Both the position numbers and the translations under genes were made by a program. Below are positions 1 to 8,190 of a DNA stretch of 64,000 bases, in pieces. The stretch spans positions 1 to 64,000 of the forward strand of contig JAIUPO010000018.1 of NCBI GenBank assembly GCA_020160805.1. The letters are read 5' to 3'. This stretch comes from Actinomycetota bacterium. Lineage in GTDB: Bacteria; Actinomycetota; Actinomycetes; Actinomycetales; Dermatophilaceae. How positions within the stretch are numbered: position 1 is the stretch's first letter; every line of letters begins with the position of its first letter. Below the pieces are notes generated by a model. That model was not told the DNA's origin. It did no database searches and was given only the letters and a program-made list of their open reading frames with translations.

Positions 1-75
1 TGGGACCCACGCTCGTACCGCCCACGCAGAGCGTGGGACCCAGCTCCGATACTTCGCGGGGACCCCGTCCACGAC
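1..75 (-). repeat. Dispersed repeat, copy 1
   Basis: Positions 1-14 and 29-42 form a perfect 14-bp inverted repeat (TGGGACCCACGCTC and its complement), with an alternative 7-bp hairpin inside it at 21-37. Positions 43-75 hold a module that recurs at 29280-29306 and, in inverse orientation, in each unit of the tandem array at 51427-51656 (core TACTTCGCGGGGACCCCGTC here). No coding sequence is visible between 1 and 138. The copy is cut by the window edge, so its full length is unknown. Confidence 0.75.
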
Positions 76-90
76 TTTAGAACACGGCCT

Positions 91-150
91 AGCACTACTT
101 AGGTGACGGTGCACAGGTTGCAACCTGTGCACAGTCACCTAAGTAGTGCT
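91..150. terminator. 60-bp near-perfect palindrome, family P copy 1
   Basis: The left arm (91-120) and right arm (121-150) are reverse complements with one mismatch in 30 pairs and no loop. The arms begin AGCACTACTTAGGTGAC and the centre reads GGTTGCAACC. The palindrome sits at the 3' end of the DUF1003 gene, whose stop codon (139-141) lies inside the right arm. Related copies lie at 38039-38098 and 54001-54064, also at gene ends. There is no T-tract, so it would be a tail-less actinobacterial-type terminator; that role is inferred. Confidence 0.65.
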
Positions 151-774
151 GGGAGGCGCTGTCTCGGCCGCTGACGGGGGTGCCGTCGTCGCGGGTCGCG
201 GCGCGGTCGCCCGCGAGGCGCGCTTGGCCTTGGCTTTGGCCTTCGCCTTCTGCTTGGCCTTGCGCCGCGCCTTCGCCTCCCGGGCATCCACCTCGGTCGC
301 GAGATCCTCCAGCAGGTCACGCAATTCGGAGCGCACGAAGTCACGGGTGGCGGTCTCGCGCATGGCCAGACGCAGCGAGGCGACCTCGCGCGTTAGGAAC
401 TCGGTGTCCGCGAGATTGCGCTCGTCGCGGCCCCGATCCTGTTCCAGCGCAACGCGATCGCGGTCAGCCTGGCGGTTCTGGGCGAGCAGGATGAGGGGGG
501 CGGCATATGACGCCTGCAGGCTCAGGATGAGGGTGAGCAAGGTGTAGTTCAGATCCCGGGGGTCGAACTGCATACCCTTCGGGCCCCAGGTGTTCCAGAT
601 CAGCCAGGCGGCGACGAAAACCGTCATCCAGAGGATGAACTGGGGGGTGCCCATGAAGCGGGCGAACTTCTCCGACAGCACGCCGAAGGCTTCGCGGTTC
701 ATGCCGCGGGGGCGGCGCACCCACGGTGTGCTCTGCTCGCGCGGCTGGTCGAGGCGGGAGCGGCGCTCAGCCAT
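139..774 (-). CDS. DUF1003 family membrane protein
   Basis: This 211-residue protein has two hydrophobic segments, at about residues 47-64 (around FILWMTVFVAAWLIW) and 78-100, separated by a short loop. That is the DUF1003 layout. A charged helix and a Lys/Ala-rich basic tail (KAKQKAKAKAKAK) follow. The ATG at 774 was chosen because it overlaps the last codons of the upstream CBS/MgtE-like gene (stop at 767-769), indicating translational coupling; a longer reading back to 846 would run antiparallel into that gene. DUF1003 next to an MgtE/CBS protein is a common actinobacterial pair, but the molecular function is unknown. The last codons lie inside the palindrome at 91-150. Confidence 0.85.
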   Translation of the reverse strand: MAERRSRLDQPREQSTPWVRRPRGMNREAFGVLSEKFARFMGTPQFILWMTVFVAAWLIWNTWGPKGMQFDPRDLNYTLLTLILSLQASYAAPLILLAQNRQADRDRVALEQDRGRDERNLADTEFLTREVASLRLAMRETATRDFVRSELRDLLEDLATEVDAREAKARRKAKQKAKAKAKAKRASRATAPRPATTAPPSAAETAPPSTT

Positions 775-2050
775 GGCTGACCCCCGGAAGGATCTCGTGC
801 CGGTCGGTGCGCCAGTGGTCGGGGAGGATGTGGTCGAGCACGTCATCGACGGTGACCGCGCCGAGCAGATGCCCGCCCTCGTCGACGACGGGCAGGGCGA
901 TCATGTTGTAGTTCGCGAGGCGGCGCGCAACCTCGCCGAGTTGCGCCGTCGGCTCGAGGGGATCGACGTCGCGGTCGAGGATGCCGCCGATGCTGGCGTG
1001 CGGAGGCTCACGCAAGAGCCGCTGGATGTGCACCATACCGAGATAGCGGCCGGTCGGCGTCTCGTGCGGGCCGCGGGTGACGAAGACCGTGGTGGCCAGT
1101 GCCGTCGGGAGTTCTTCACGCCGCACGACGGCGAGGGCCTCGGCGATCGAGGCCTCCGGGCCCAGGATGACCGGCTCGGTGGTCATCAGACCGCCGGCGG
1201 TGTTCTCGTCGTATGCCAGTAGCCGCCGCAGGTCGGCCGCCTCGTCCGGCTCCATCAGCATGAGCAATTGCTCCTGCTGCTCCTCGGGCAATTCGGAGAG
1301 CAGGTCGGCGGCGTCATCGGGTTGCATCGCCTCGAGCACGTCGGCGGCCCGATCGGTTTCGAGGGAGGCGAGGATCTCGATCTGGGCGTCCTCGGGCAGT
1401 TCCTCGATGACATCGGCGAGGCGCTCGTCGTCGAGGGCGGCGGCGACCTCGAGGCGCCGTTTGGGGGTCAGGTCGGTGATCGCCTCGGCGAGGTCGGCGG
1501 GCTTGAAGTCCTCGTAAGCCTCCAAAAGCCTTGCGGCCGACTGTTGTTCGGTGTGCACATGCAGTCCGGTGACATCTTCGACGGGGACGACGAAAGTTGT
1601 CGCCCGGCGGCGGCTCAGGCGGGCCAGGGCGGTTTGTGGGCCGCCCTCGCGGCAGAAAACCTTCGTGACGCTCCAATCGCGGGTGCGGTCCTTTTCGATC
1701 GCGATGTCCTCGACGGTGGCCTCGACGGTTCCCTTGTCGGTGCGTGCCGTGACGGAGCGTTCGATGAGTTCGGCGAGCACGAGCGTCTCATTGGAGCGCT
1801 GCTCGAAGCGGCGCATATTGACCAGCCCGGTGGTGATGACCTGACCGCCCTCGACGGACGTGACGCGGGTCATCGGCACGAATACCCGGCGCTTGCCGGC
1901 CACCTCGACGACCATCCCGAGCACGCGGGGTCGGCGCCCGGTCGCGAAGGTAACGACGACATCCCGCACCCGCCCGACCCGATCGCCTAGGGGGTCGAAG
2001 ACGTCCAGTCCCGAGAGCCGGGCGACGAAGACGCGGACGGGTGCACTCAC
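767..2050 (-). CDS. MgtE N-domain and CBS-pair protein (magnesium-sensor-like, no channel domain)
   Basis: The 427-residue soluble protein starts with a PRC-barrel-like region (about 1-140, with DPLGDRVGRVRDVVV). An MgtE intracellular N domain of acidic helical repeats follows (about 165-285, with the signature LPEDAQIEILASL). A CBS pair closes it (about 290-410, around GGLMTTE and ALPVVDEGGHLLGAVTVDD). It matches the cytosolic Mg2+-sensing half of MgtE but has no transmembrane channel, so a regulatory role in divalent-cation homeostasis is inferred. The GTG start at 2050 lies 8 nt after TAGCCT (2064-2059 on this strand), suggesting a leaderless transcript. It is coupled to the DUF1003 gene. 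Confidence 0.85.
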   Translation of the reverse strand: MSAPVRVFVARLSGLDVFDPLGDRVGRVRDVVVTFATGRRPRVLGMVVEVAGKRRVFVPMTRVTSVEGGQVITTGLVNMRRFEQRSNETLVLAELIERSVTARTDKGTVEATVEDIAIEKDRTRDWSVTKVFCREGGPQTALARLSRRRATTFVVPVEDVTGLHVHTEQQSAARLLEAYEDFKPADLAEAITDLTPKRRLEVAAALDDERLADVIEELPEDAQIEILASLETDRAADVLEAMQPDDAADLLSELPEEQQEQLLMLMEPDEAADLRRLLAYDENTAGGLMTTEPVILGPEASIAEALAVVRREELPTALATTVFVTRGPHETPTGRYLGMVHIQRLLREPPHASIGGILDRDVDPLEPTAQLGEVARRLANYNMIALPVVDEGGHLLGAVTVDDVLDHILPDHWRTDRHEILPGVSHG

Positions 2051-2324
2051 GATGAGCAAGGCTATCCACCCCCGGTCGCTCGGCGTGGGAGGTCCGCCCG
2101 TCGTCCGCCTCGGCATGCACCGGCGGGCGGGGGGCTTGCGGCGGGTGGGCGGCGGTGGGCGGGCGAGCGGAGCGGCCTTTGTGAGTGGGAGCGGGGCTAT
2201 AGGGCCGCTCGCGTTCAGAACCCCCGCTCGGCTCGGCGCGAACCCCGCTCGCGTGCACGAACCGCTCCGCTCGAGCGGCGGCGGCCTCCGGTTCCGGGGT
2301 ATGCCGCGCGCTCGGCTGTTCAGT
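2051..2324. other. Non-coding region upstream of the MgtE-like gene
   Basis: No credible gene is seen. The stretch is G/C-rich with an 11-bp inverted repeat (GAGCGGAGCGG at 2165-2175, CCGCTCCGCTC at 2262-2272) and a thrice-repeated GAACC(C)CGCTC-like element between them. It holds the promoter of the MgtE-like gene and the end of the hypothetical gene at 2325. No terminator with a clear loop was identified. Confidence 0.4.
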
Positions 2325-2864
2325 TCAGCCCCGGCGGCGTGCCCGGCCGGCAAAGCGGCCGCCCACATGGGCGGGGAGGCGGCCGCCGGTGGTTTCGCGG
2401 CTCGCGACCAGAGGAGTCGTGGCGGGTTCGACGGCATACGAGCCGGGCCGTTCGATCGGCATACCGAAGGGATGCAGCACATAAATGGTGCCCGTCTCGC
2501 GCCATCGGGCGATCTGATCGTCCGTGGCGTTGAGGCGTTCGGCGGCGAGGGCGGCGGCGGCGACCGGCCACATCTCGTGCTCGGGCGGCAGGACAACAGC
2601 CTTGGCTTCCACCGTCAGCAGGCGGGTCCCCGCGTCCTTGCTGCGCAGCACGACCTCCACATTCTCGGGCAAGGGCGGAATCTGCTGCTCGCCCGGGCCG
2701 GTGACGAGGAGGATGGCGTCCCGGTCATACGCATGCCAGACCAAGCGGGTGAACTCGGGGGTGCGGATCCAGCACATATCGGACTTCGAGAGGGCCTCCC
2801 CGAGCAGGGCACTGATGTTGATCGGGGCGGGCTCGGCCTCGACGGTCGATGCGGGGTCGGTCAC
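2325..2864 (-). CDS. Conserved actinobacterial hypothetical protein
   Basis: The 179-residue protein has no transmembrane segment and no catalytic motif I recognise. It has a compact, regular N-terminal region (about 15-150, with [18 protein letters not shown]) and a Gly/Arg-rich tail. The base composition and codon pattern look genuinely coding. I chose the GTG at 2864; an upstream in-frame ATG at 2882 would add six residues. It is divergent from the CoA-ester lyase gene at 2918, with 53 bp between starts, so promoters overlap here. Function unknown. Confidence 0.65.
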   Translation of the reverse strand: MTDPASTVEAEPAPINISALLGEALSKSDMCWIRTPEFTRLVWHAYDRDAILLVTGPGEQQIPPLPENVEVVLRSKDAGTRLLTVEAKAVVLPPEHEMWPVAAAALAAERLNATDDQIARWRETGTIYVLHPFGMPIERPGSYAVEPATTPLVASRETTGGRLPAHVGGRFAGRARRRG

Positions 2865-2917
2865 ATCGCCACTGTGACACATACCCGTTGGCGGTGGGCG
2901 CTGCTAGCTTGCGAGGC

Positions 2918-4012
2918 ATGCGTAGCGCCAAGGACTTCTTCGCCCCCCTCGCCGTCGGCGCCCCCGCGCCGGCGCGCGAAGTGCCCGCCCGGCCGAGCCG
3001 GATGATCCACTTCTTCGATCCAAGCAACGAGAAGATGGCGGCGAAGATCCCGGCGATGGTCGGGACGGTCGATGTTCTGCTCGGCAATCTCGAAGATGCC
3101 GTCAAGGCCGAGAACAAGGAGGCCGCCCGGCTCGGCTTGGTTGCCATAGCGAAGGCCACGGACTTCGGTGACGCGACCCAACTGTGGACGCGGGTCAACA
3201 GCCTCGACAGCCCCTGGGTGCTCGACGACTTCACGACTCTCGTCACCGAGATCGGCGACAAGCTCGATGTCATCATGGTCCCGAAAGTCCAAGGGCCAGA
3301 AGACATTCACTATGTCGACCGGCTGCTCGCCCAGTTGGAGGCGCGCGCCGGTCTCACCCGGCCGATCCTCGTCCACGCCATCTTGGAAACTGCGCGCGGA
3401 GTGGCCAATATCGAGGCCATCGCGGGCGCCTCGCCGCGGATGCAAGGCATGTCGCTCGGTCCCGCTGACCTCGCCGCGGACCGCCGTATGAAGACCACCC
3501 GGGTCGGTGGTGGCCACCCCGGTTATCTCGTGCGCGAGGATCCGGGCATTGAGGGCATCAACGGGCCGCGGGGGATTTTCCAGCAGGACCTGTGGCACTA
3601 CACGATCGCGCGGATGGTCGACGCGTGCGCGATGCACGGGATCTTCCCGTTCTATGGCCCCTTCGGCGATATCAAGGATGTCGTTGCGTGCGAGGACCAG
3701 TTCCGCAATGCTTTCCTGCTCGGCTGCGTCGGCGCCTGGTCGCTGCATCCGGCGCAGATCGCGATCGCCAAGAAGGTCTTCAGCCCATCCGCCGCCGATG
3801 TCGCGCACGCCCGCCGGGTCAAGGCCGCCATGGGTGACGGCACCGGGGCCGTGATGCTCGACGGCAAGATGGAGGACGACGCCTCCCTCAAGCAGTGCCT
3901 GGTCATCCTCGCGCTCGCCGAGCAATTGTCCGCCTCCGATCCGGACTTGGCCTCGTTGTATGCCGAAGCCCCGGAGGGCACGGACGAAGCGAGCGCAGGG
4001 GTGTCGGCGTGA
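2918..4012 (+). CDS. HpcH/HpaI-type CoA-ester lyase (malyl-CoA lyase-like)
   Basis: The 364-residue protein belongs to the citrate lyase beta/HpcH aldolase superfamily, a TIM barrel using Mg2+ to cleave 3-hydroxyacyl-CoAs. Visible motifs are [17 protein letters not shown] near residues 54-70, RVNSLDSPW near 92-100, and [20 protein letters not shown] with the metal-binding Glu. The length and the [16 protein letters not shown]-terminus resemble L-malyl-CoA/beta-methylmalyl-CoA lyases. The ATG at 2918 follows TAGCTT by 7 nt, so the mRNA is probably leaderless. The downstream lyase paralogue overlaps it by 4 nt (GTGA), making a two-gene operon. The exact substrate cannot be read from sequence. 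Confidence 0.85.
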   Translation: MRSAKDFFAPLAVGAPAPAREVPARPSRMIHFFDPSNEKMAAKIPAMVGTVDVLLGNLEDAVKAENKEAARLGLVAIAKATDFGDATQLWTRVNSLDSPWVLDDFTTLVTEIGDKLDVIMVPKVQGPEDIHYVDRLLAQLEARAGLTRPILVHAILETARGVANIEAIAGASPRMQGMSLGPADLAADRRMKTTRVGGGHPGYLVREDPGIEGINGPRGIFQQDLWHYTIARMVDACAMHGIFPFYGPFGDIKDVVACEDQFRNAFLLGCVGAWSLHPAQIAIAKKVFSPSAADVAHARRVKAAMGDGTGAVMLDGKMEDDASLKQCLVILALAEQLSASDPDLASLYAEAPEGTDEASAGVSA

Positions 4013-4869
4013 GCACGGCATACCGCCCCCGCCGTTCGGTCCTCTATATGCCCGGCTCCAACGAGCGGGCACTAGAGAAGGCGAAGTCGATTCCGTGCGA
4101 TGGGCTGATCCTCGATCTCGAGGACGCAGTGGCCCCCGACGCGAAACCCGCCGCGCGCGAGAACGTTTGCGCCGCAGCGAGTTCGGGGGAGTATGGCCGC
4201 CGCGAACTCACGATCCGCGTCAACGGCATCGGCACGGGGTGGCATGACGCCGACCTTGAAGCCGCCTGCGCCGCCGGCCCCGATGGCATCGTCGTGCCGA
4301 AGGTCAACACGCCCAAGGAAGTGCACCGACTCGTGGCGGCAATGGAGCGCTATGGCGCGCCCGACCGCACCCGCCTGTGGGCAATGATCGAGACGCCCGA
4401 GGCGATCCTCAAGGCCGACAAGATCGCGCGGGCCGACGACCGCTTGGCGTGCTTCGTCATCGGGACCAACGACCTGGTCAAGGAGTTGCAGGCCCAGCAT
4501 GTGCCCGGGCGGGGACCATTGCTGCCAGCCTTGGCCCAGGCCCTGCTCGCTGCTCGTCGGGCCGGGATCGCGATTCTCGACGGCGTCTTCAACAACGTCC
4601 AGGATGCCGACGGTTTTGCGGCCGAGTGCCGGCAAGGCCGCGAATTCGGCTTCGACGGCAAAACGTTGATTCATCCCGGTCAGGTCGAGCCGTGCAATGC
4701 CGCCTTTTCGCCGAGCCAGGCCGAGGTCGAGGAAGCCGATGGCATCGTCGCCGCCTGGCGCGATGGCGCCGGATCCGGCGTCGTGACCTTCAACGGCAAG
4801 ATGATCGAGCGCCTGCATGTCGACATCGCCGAGCGCGTGCTCGCGATTCACAAGGCCGTTTCCGCCTGA
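4009..4869 (+). CDS. CitE-like CoA-ester lyase
   Basis: The 286-residue protein has the CitE signature set: [18 protein letters not shown] at the N-terminus, [14 protein letters not shown] with metal-binding acids near 35-45, RVNG, MIETPEA, and [12 protein letters not shown] near the C-terminus. Stand-alone CitE-like proteins cleave or hydrolyse citramalyl-, malyl- or HMG-type CoA thioesters; no CitD/CitF partners are present. The GTG start at 4009 overlaps the stop of the preceding lyase. Two different lyases in tandem suggest successive or alternative C4/C5 hydroxyacyl-CoA substrates, which is inference. Confidence 0.85.
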   Translation: MSTAYRPRRSVLYMPGSNERALEKAKSIPCDGLILDLEDAVAPDAKPAARENVCAAASSGEYGRRELTIRVNGIGTGWHDADLEAACAAGPDGIVVPKVNTPKEVHRLVAAMERYGAPDRTRLWAMIETPEAILKADKIARADDRLACFVIGTNDLVKELQAQHVPGRGPLLPALAQALLAARRAGIAILDGVFNNVQDADGFAAECRQGREFGFDGKTLIHPGQVEPCNAAFSPSQAEVEEADGIVAAWRDGAGSGVVTFNGKMIERLHVDIAERVLAIHKAVSA

Positions 4870-4875
4870 CCGACG

Positions 4876-4890
4876 TACCCCCAGGGGGTA
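4876..4890. promoter_or_regulatory. CsoR-type copper operator over the copZ-like promoter
   Basis: TACCCCCAGGGGGTA is a perfect 15-bp palindrome of the kind bound by actinobacterial CsoR copper sensors. Its last two bases are the first two of a -10 hexamer, TATGCT (4889-4894), which lies 7 nt before the ATG at 4902. Repressor binding would therefore occlude the promoter. The role is inferred from the match and its position before a copper chaperone; no csoR gene is in the window. Confidence 0.75.
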
Positions 4891-4901
4891 TGCTGGGAGA
4901 C

Positions 4902-5249
4902 ATGACAAACCGTGACTTGCCCCTTGTCGATGCGCCGTCCGAGCAGGCCGGTGGCTGCGGATGCGGCGGCTGCGGGTGCGGCAGCGCCTCCGCGGACGGG
5001 ACGGCGGATCTGTCCGCGGTGGACCCGGCGGCGGGGGTCGTCGGGACCTATGCCGTCGCCGGTATGACGTGTGGTCACTGCGCCAATGCGGTGCGCCAAG
5101 AACTCTCGGCCCTCGACGGCGTCACTGCCGTCGATGTCGACCTCGTCGCCGGCGGCGTCTCGACCGTGACCGTCACGAGTGACGCGCCCATCGCCGAGAG
5201 CGCCATCAGCGACGCGCTCGCCGAGGCGGGCGACTACACCCTGGCCTGA
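4902..5249 (+). CDS. CopZ-like copper chaperone (HMA domain) with extra Cys-rich N-terminus
   Basis: The 115-residue protein has a C-terminal heavy-metal-associated domain (about 49-115) with the copper-binding motif GMTCGHC (Cys57, Cys60). It also has an unusual N-terminal extension containing GGCGCGGCGCG (Cys19, 21, 24, 26), a possible second metal site. Typical CopZ is about 70 residues. It would carry cytosolic Cu(I) to an exporter, but no P-type ATPase is adjacent. The ATG is 7 nt after TATGCT, so the transcript is probably leaderless, with a CsoR-type operator over the promoter. Confidence 0.85.
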   Translation: MTNRDLPLVDAPSEQAGGCGCGGCGCGSASADGTADLSAVDPAAGVVGTYAVAGMTCGHCANAVRQELSALDGVTAVDVDLVAGGVSTVTVTSDAPIAESAISDALAEAGDYTLA

Positions 5250-5254
5250 CGGCG

Positions 5255-5318
5255 TCGACACTCGATCCGCGCCTTGACACCCGGTGCACCGGGTGTCAAG
5301 GCGCGGATCTAGTGTCGA
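5255..5318. terminator. 64-bp near-perfect palindrome between convergent genes
   Basis: The arms 5255-5286 and 5287-5318 are complementary with one mismatch; the centre is CCGGTGCACCGG. It lies between the copZ-like gene (ends 5249) and the convergent RIO kinase gene (ends 5358), so it can act for both strands. There is no T-tract. It is not related in sequence to the family P palindromes. Confidence 0.75.
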
Positions 5319-5357
5319 TGTGCCGGGTCCCGCAGCTGGCGCCGGGGCGCGGGACGG

Positions 5358-6191
5358 TCACCAGCGCGAGGTAGCCGCGGAGACGAGGTCGCCGAAGAGC
5401 TGCTCCTCGTCCACGGCATACCCCTTGCTCGCGAACCACGTGCAGATGTTGTGCACATCGCGGTGCAAGAAGTCGAAGCCTTGCGGGTTGCCGATGATGT
5501 CGACGATCTGCGGCCAGTCGATGAAGACCAGCCGGTCACCGTCGAGGAGGATGTTGTATGCGGATAGGTCACCGTGCGCCCAGCCGTGCAGGGCAAGTCG
5601 GGTGAGGACATCCCGGGCCTGCTCGAAAAGCGCTGGCAGGGCGTCGCTTTCGAGTCGAGCGGCGGCGAGGCGCGGGGCTGCGACGCCATCGGTGCCGATG
5701 AACTCCATGAGCATCTCGGCGCCGGTTAGTTGCACCGGATAGGGCACCGGCAAGTTCAGTGCCCACAGGGCCTTGAGCGCCTCGAACTCCGCGCCAGACC
5801 ACTGGCCGGCGAGCACCTCCTTGCCGAAGTCGGTGCGTCGGGTCATGGCGCGCATCTCGCGGGAGCGGCGCACGCGCCGGCCCTCGAGGTAGCCCGCGTC
5901 GCGGTGGAAGAGCCGGTGGTCGGCGGTGCGGAATCGCTTGGCTGCCATGACGATCTCGCGTTCGGGGTGTTCGGTGCCGTCGGGAATCCACCGGCGCACG
6001 AGGTGCACGTCGGCTTCCTTGCCGGTTTTGAGAACTCCGAGGTCGGCGTCGACGGCGCCGAGTTCGGTGATGACCCAGTCGGGTCGCGGTTTTGGCCCGT
6101 GTGTGGCGCCGTCCCAGGTGGACCAGCGCTCGCCCTCGGGCGGGGTGTCGGGAAAGGTGTCAGTAGCGAAGACGGACGGATCCGGATTCAT
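5358..6191 (-). CDS. RIO1-family serine protein kinase
   Basis: The 277-residue protein carries the RIO kinase signature. This includes the flexible ATP-binding loop LKTGKEADVHLV, a catalytic loop HGDLSAYNILLDGD with the catalytic Asp and Asn, and the metal-binding VFIDWPQIVD. Bacterial RIO kinases are atypical protein kinases; the bacterial substrate is unknown. I placed the start at the ATG at 6191, preceded by GGAG 11 nt upstream. A stronger Shine-Dalgarno (AAGGAGGA, 6268-6261) upstream serves either an N-terminal extension or a short upstream ORF. Confidence 0.85.
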   Translation of the reverse strand: MNPDPSVFATDTFPDTPPEGERWSTWDGATHGPKPRPDWVITELGAVDADLGVLKTGKEADVHLVRRWIPDGTEHPEREIVMAAKRFRTADHRLFHRDAGYLEGRRVRRSREMRAMTRRTDFGKEVLAGQWSGAEFEALKALWALNLPVPYPVQLTGAEMLMEFIGTDGVAAPRLAAARLESDALPALFEQARDVLTRLALHGWAHGDLSAYNILLDGDRLVFIDWPQIVDIIGNPQGFDFLHRDVHNICTWFASKGYAVDEEQLFGDLVSAATSRW

Positions 6192-6255
6192 GGGTGAAGA
6201 ACTCCAGGGTGCAGAAGGAAAGGGGGCGGGGCAGCAGCAGGCCCGAAACAGCCAT
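6160..6255 (-). CDS. Possible 31-codon upstream ORF overlapping the RIO kinase start
   Basis: An ATG at 6255 sits 6 nt after a canonical Shine-Dalgarno, AAGGAGGA (6268-6261), the best ribosome-binding site in this area. It reads 31 codons beginning MAVSGLLLPRPLSF, ends at a TGA at 6160-6162, and overlaps the kinase start in another frame. It could be a leader peptide that couples or attenuates kinase translation, or chance. There is no homology evidence. Confidence 0.3.
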   Translation of the reverse strand: MAVSGLLLPRPLSFCTLEFFTHESGSVRLRY

Positions 6256-6357
6256 GTCATTCCTCCTTCACTCGTTGGAGAGGCTAGGAAAGCGCACCTG
6301 CTGGGCGGCGCGCAAGTGATTTATGTCGTGGGCGCTCGGCGAAGGGTCGGCCGCGGG

Positions 6358-6624
6358 CTATGTGGTGGCCGGTTTCAGCAGCCCCGCGAGCCAGTCCATC
6401 TGGACTCCGGCATGCTCGCGCCAGTAGTCGCCCGTGTGGCCGCCACTGTCGAAGGTCGCCGTAGCGTGGGGCACAACCTGGTCGACGAAGGCGCGGTTGG
6501 CGTCCGCGAAGGGATCGGTGATGCCGCAGTCGATCCGGATGGGTATGTCGCGCAGTGCCTTTCCCCGCGCGAACACATCGTGAGCGAGGAAGTCCTCGCG
6601 ATCATCGAAAGCACCCGGCGCTCA
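6358..6624 (-). pseudogene. C-terminal remnant of an alpha/beta-hydrolase esterase
   Basis: From 6576 down to 6358 the frame reads an esterase-D-like C-terminus: LRDIPIRIDCGITDPFADA, then GGHTGDYWREHAGVQ with the catalytic His in a GGH motif. From about 6621 to 6577 a different frame reads GAFDDREDFLAHD, which would join it if two bases were restored near 6578. The N-terminal two thirds, including the nucleophile Ser, are absent. This is a truncated and frameshifted gene, downstream of the MFS gene on the same strand. Confidence 0.65.
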
Positions 6625-6663
6625 GCCCCGGGCCGTGTGACGGAACAGGGCAGGGGTATGCCG

Positions 6664-7893
6664 TCAGGCGGCGGCGACCGGCGTGTCCAGGGCGCGGCGC
6701 TCGGCGCCGGTGAGCCAGCCGCGGCCGAGGGCCGCGATGACGAAGGCGATGGCGGCGGCGGCGATGGGGACGATGAAGGCGCGGTGGGCGCCATACGACT
6801 CGATCACCTGACCGGCGACCGCGCTGCCCACGCCTACGCCCACCAGCAGGCCGGTGACGACGATCGTCATGCCCTCGTTGAGCTGGCCCGCGGGCACTAG
6901 GCGCGGGCAGAGGGTCATGGCGGTGATGAGCGTCGGCGCCACGGCCAGGCCGCCCAGGAAGCCATTGAGGGCCAACACCGGGATATTCGGCACCCACAGC
7001 AGCGGAAACATCAGCGCAAACATCGCGAAGGTCCACACCAGCATGCGCCTGGCGATGGGTCCGTCGACGGGCAGCACGCCATAGACCAGCCCTCCGACCA
7101 GCGAGCCGGCGGCGAAGAAGCCGACGATGACGCCGCCGAGGGCCTCGACGCCCTGGTCCTCGGCATACGCGAGCACGACGACATCCATGCCGCCGAAGAC
7201 GGCGCCGGTCAGGGTCAGCGTCAGAGCAAGTTGGATCAGGCCTGGGGTGCGGAAGGCGCCGAAGATGTCATGCGCCTCATCCGAGACATGGACGGGCGGT
7301 TCGCTGACCGTGTGCGCGAGCAGGCCGAGCAGCCCGGCCGCGAAAAGCACGACCGAGACCAGCAGCCCCGCTTCAGGAAAAAGCCACGACGCGAGGCCGG
7401 CCCCGAGCGCCGGGCCCATGACGAAGCAAGATTCCTCGGCCACCTGCTCGAAGGAGTTCGCGACGTGCAAGTCGGCCGGCCGATCCTGGAGCAGATGGCT
7501 CCAGCGGGTGCGGACCAGCGTGCCGACGGCGGGCGCGAAGGCCTGCCCGAGATTCGTCACGACGAGCACCCAGGCGGGGGCGCCGACATACGCCTCCACG
7601 GCGAGGGCGGCGAGGCAGCCGATCGAAATGATCCCGCAGGGCAGAGCGACGCGGCGTTGGCCGTAACGGTCCACGGCACGCGCGACGAGCGGCCCGCCGA
7701 GGGCCATCGACATCAGGCCGACGAAGGAGACTAGGCCGGCGAGAGCGTAGGAGTCATAGCGCGCCGCGACCATCACCACGATCGAGACGCCGATCATCGA
7801 GGTGCCGAGGCGGGCGATATAGGCGGTGGCGAAAAAGTGGGTCGCCGAGGGCATGACCCGCAGGACGCGGTAGGGAGCGAAAAGGCGACGCAC
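6664..7893 (-). CDS. Major facilitator superfamily exporter
   Basis: The 409-residue protein has about 12 hydrophobic segments with the MFS layout and the loop 2-3 motif region around GGPLVARAVDRYGQRR (about residues 61-76). This architecture fits drug/small-molecule proton antiporters of the inner membrane; the substrate is unknown. The GTG at 7893 was chosen because the protein then begins VRRLFAPYRVLRV directly before the first helix. A longer in-frame reading to 8025 lacks a plausible start. It is divergent from the acyl-CoA dehydrogenase at 8191. Confidence 0.8.
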   Translation of the reverse strand: MRRLFAPYRVLRVMPSATHFFATAYIARLGTSMIGVSIVVMVAARYDSYALAGLVSFVGLMSMALGGPLVARAVDRYGQRRVALPCGIISIGCLAALAVEAYVGAPAWVLVVTNLGQAFAPAVGTLVRTRWSHLLQDRPADLHVANSFEQVAEESCFVMGPALGAGLASWLFPEAGLLVSVVLFAAGLLGLLAHTVSEPPVHVSDEAHDIFGAFRTPGLIQLALTLTLTGAVFGGMDVVVLAYAEDQGVEALGGVIVGFFAAGSLVGGLVYGVLPVDGPIARRMLVWTFAMFALMFPLLWVPNIPVLALNGFLGGLAVAPTLITAMTLCPRLVPAGQLNEGMTIVVTGLLVGVGVGSAVAGQVIESYGAHRAFIVPIAAAAIAFVIAALGRGWLTGAERRALDTPVAAA

Positions 7894-8190
7894 GATGGTC
7901 AATTGTCCAGCCCCGCAGGGTCCTACGTCGAATCCGTTTCGCGAGCGCCGCGTGACTCCCACATTCGGGCATAACCCACGCGTTTCGTCGTGGATCACAC
8001 CGCCGGACGGGGGATCCACGACCAAAGCCTCGGGTTAGAACCGAACGGAGGAGTCAGACGGACGCGGCGGCGCCAGCGGACCGCCTAGCGCGTGGGAGGA
8101 CTCACATGGCCAGGGGGTGGGGCGGCGCGGAGGCGGGCGGCATACTGCCGGAAGGCCCTCATCCCCCGACCGCAAGGTGGCGATTCGCGC
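7894..8190. other. Divergent intergenic region with a hairpin
   Basis: This gene-free stretch separates the divergent MFS and acyl-CoA dehydrogenase genes. It contains a perfect 10-bp inverted repeat, GTCGTGGATC (7987-7996) and GATCCACGAC (8013-8022), which could be an operator or an RNA hairpin. One GGCATAC heptamer lies at 8139. AAGGTGG at 8174-8180 is the likely Shine-Dalgarno of the dehydrogenase. No small gene is supported. Confidence 0.45.

Noticed and set aside
2861-4072. 403-residue minus-strand ORF opposite the CoA-ester lyase
   Set aside because: Antisense shadow; the plus strand has a full set of lyase motifs.
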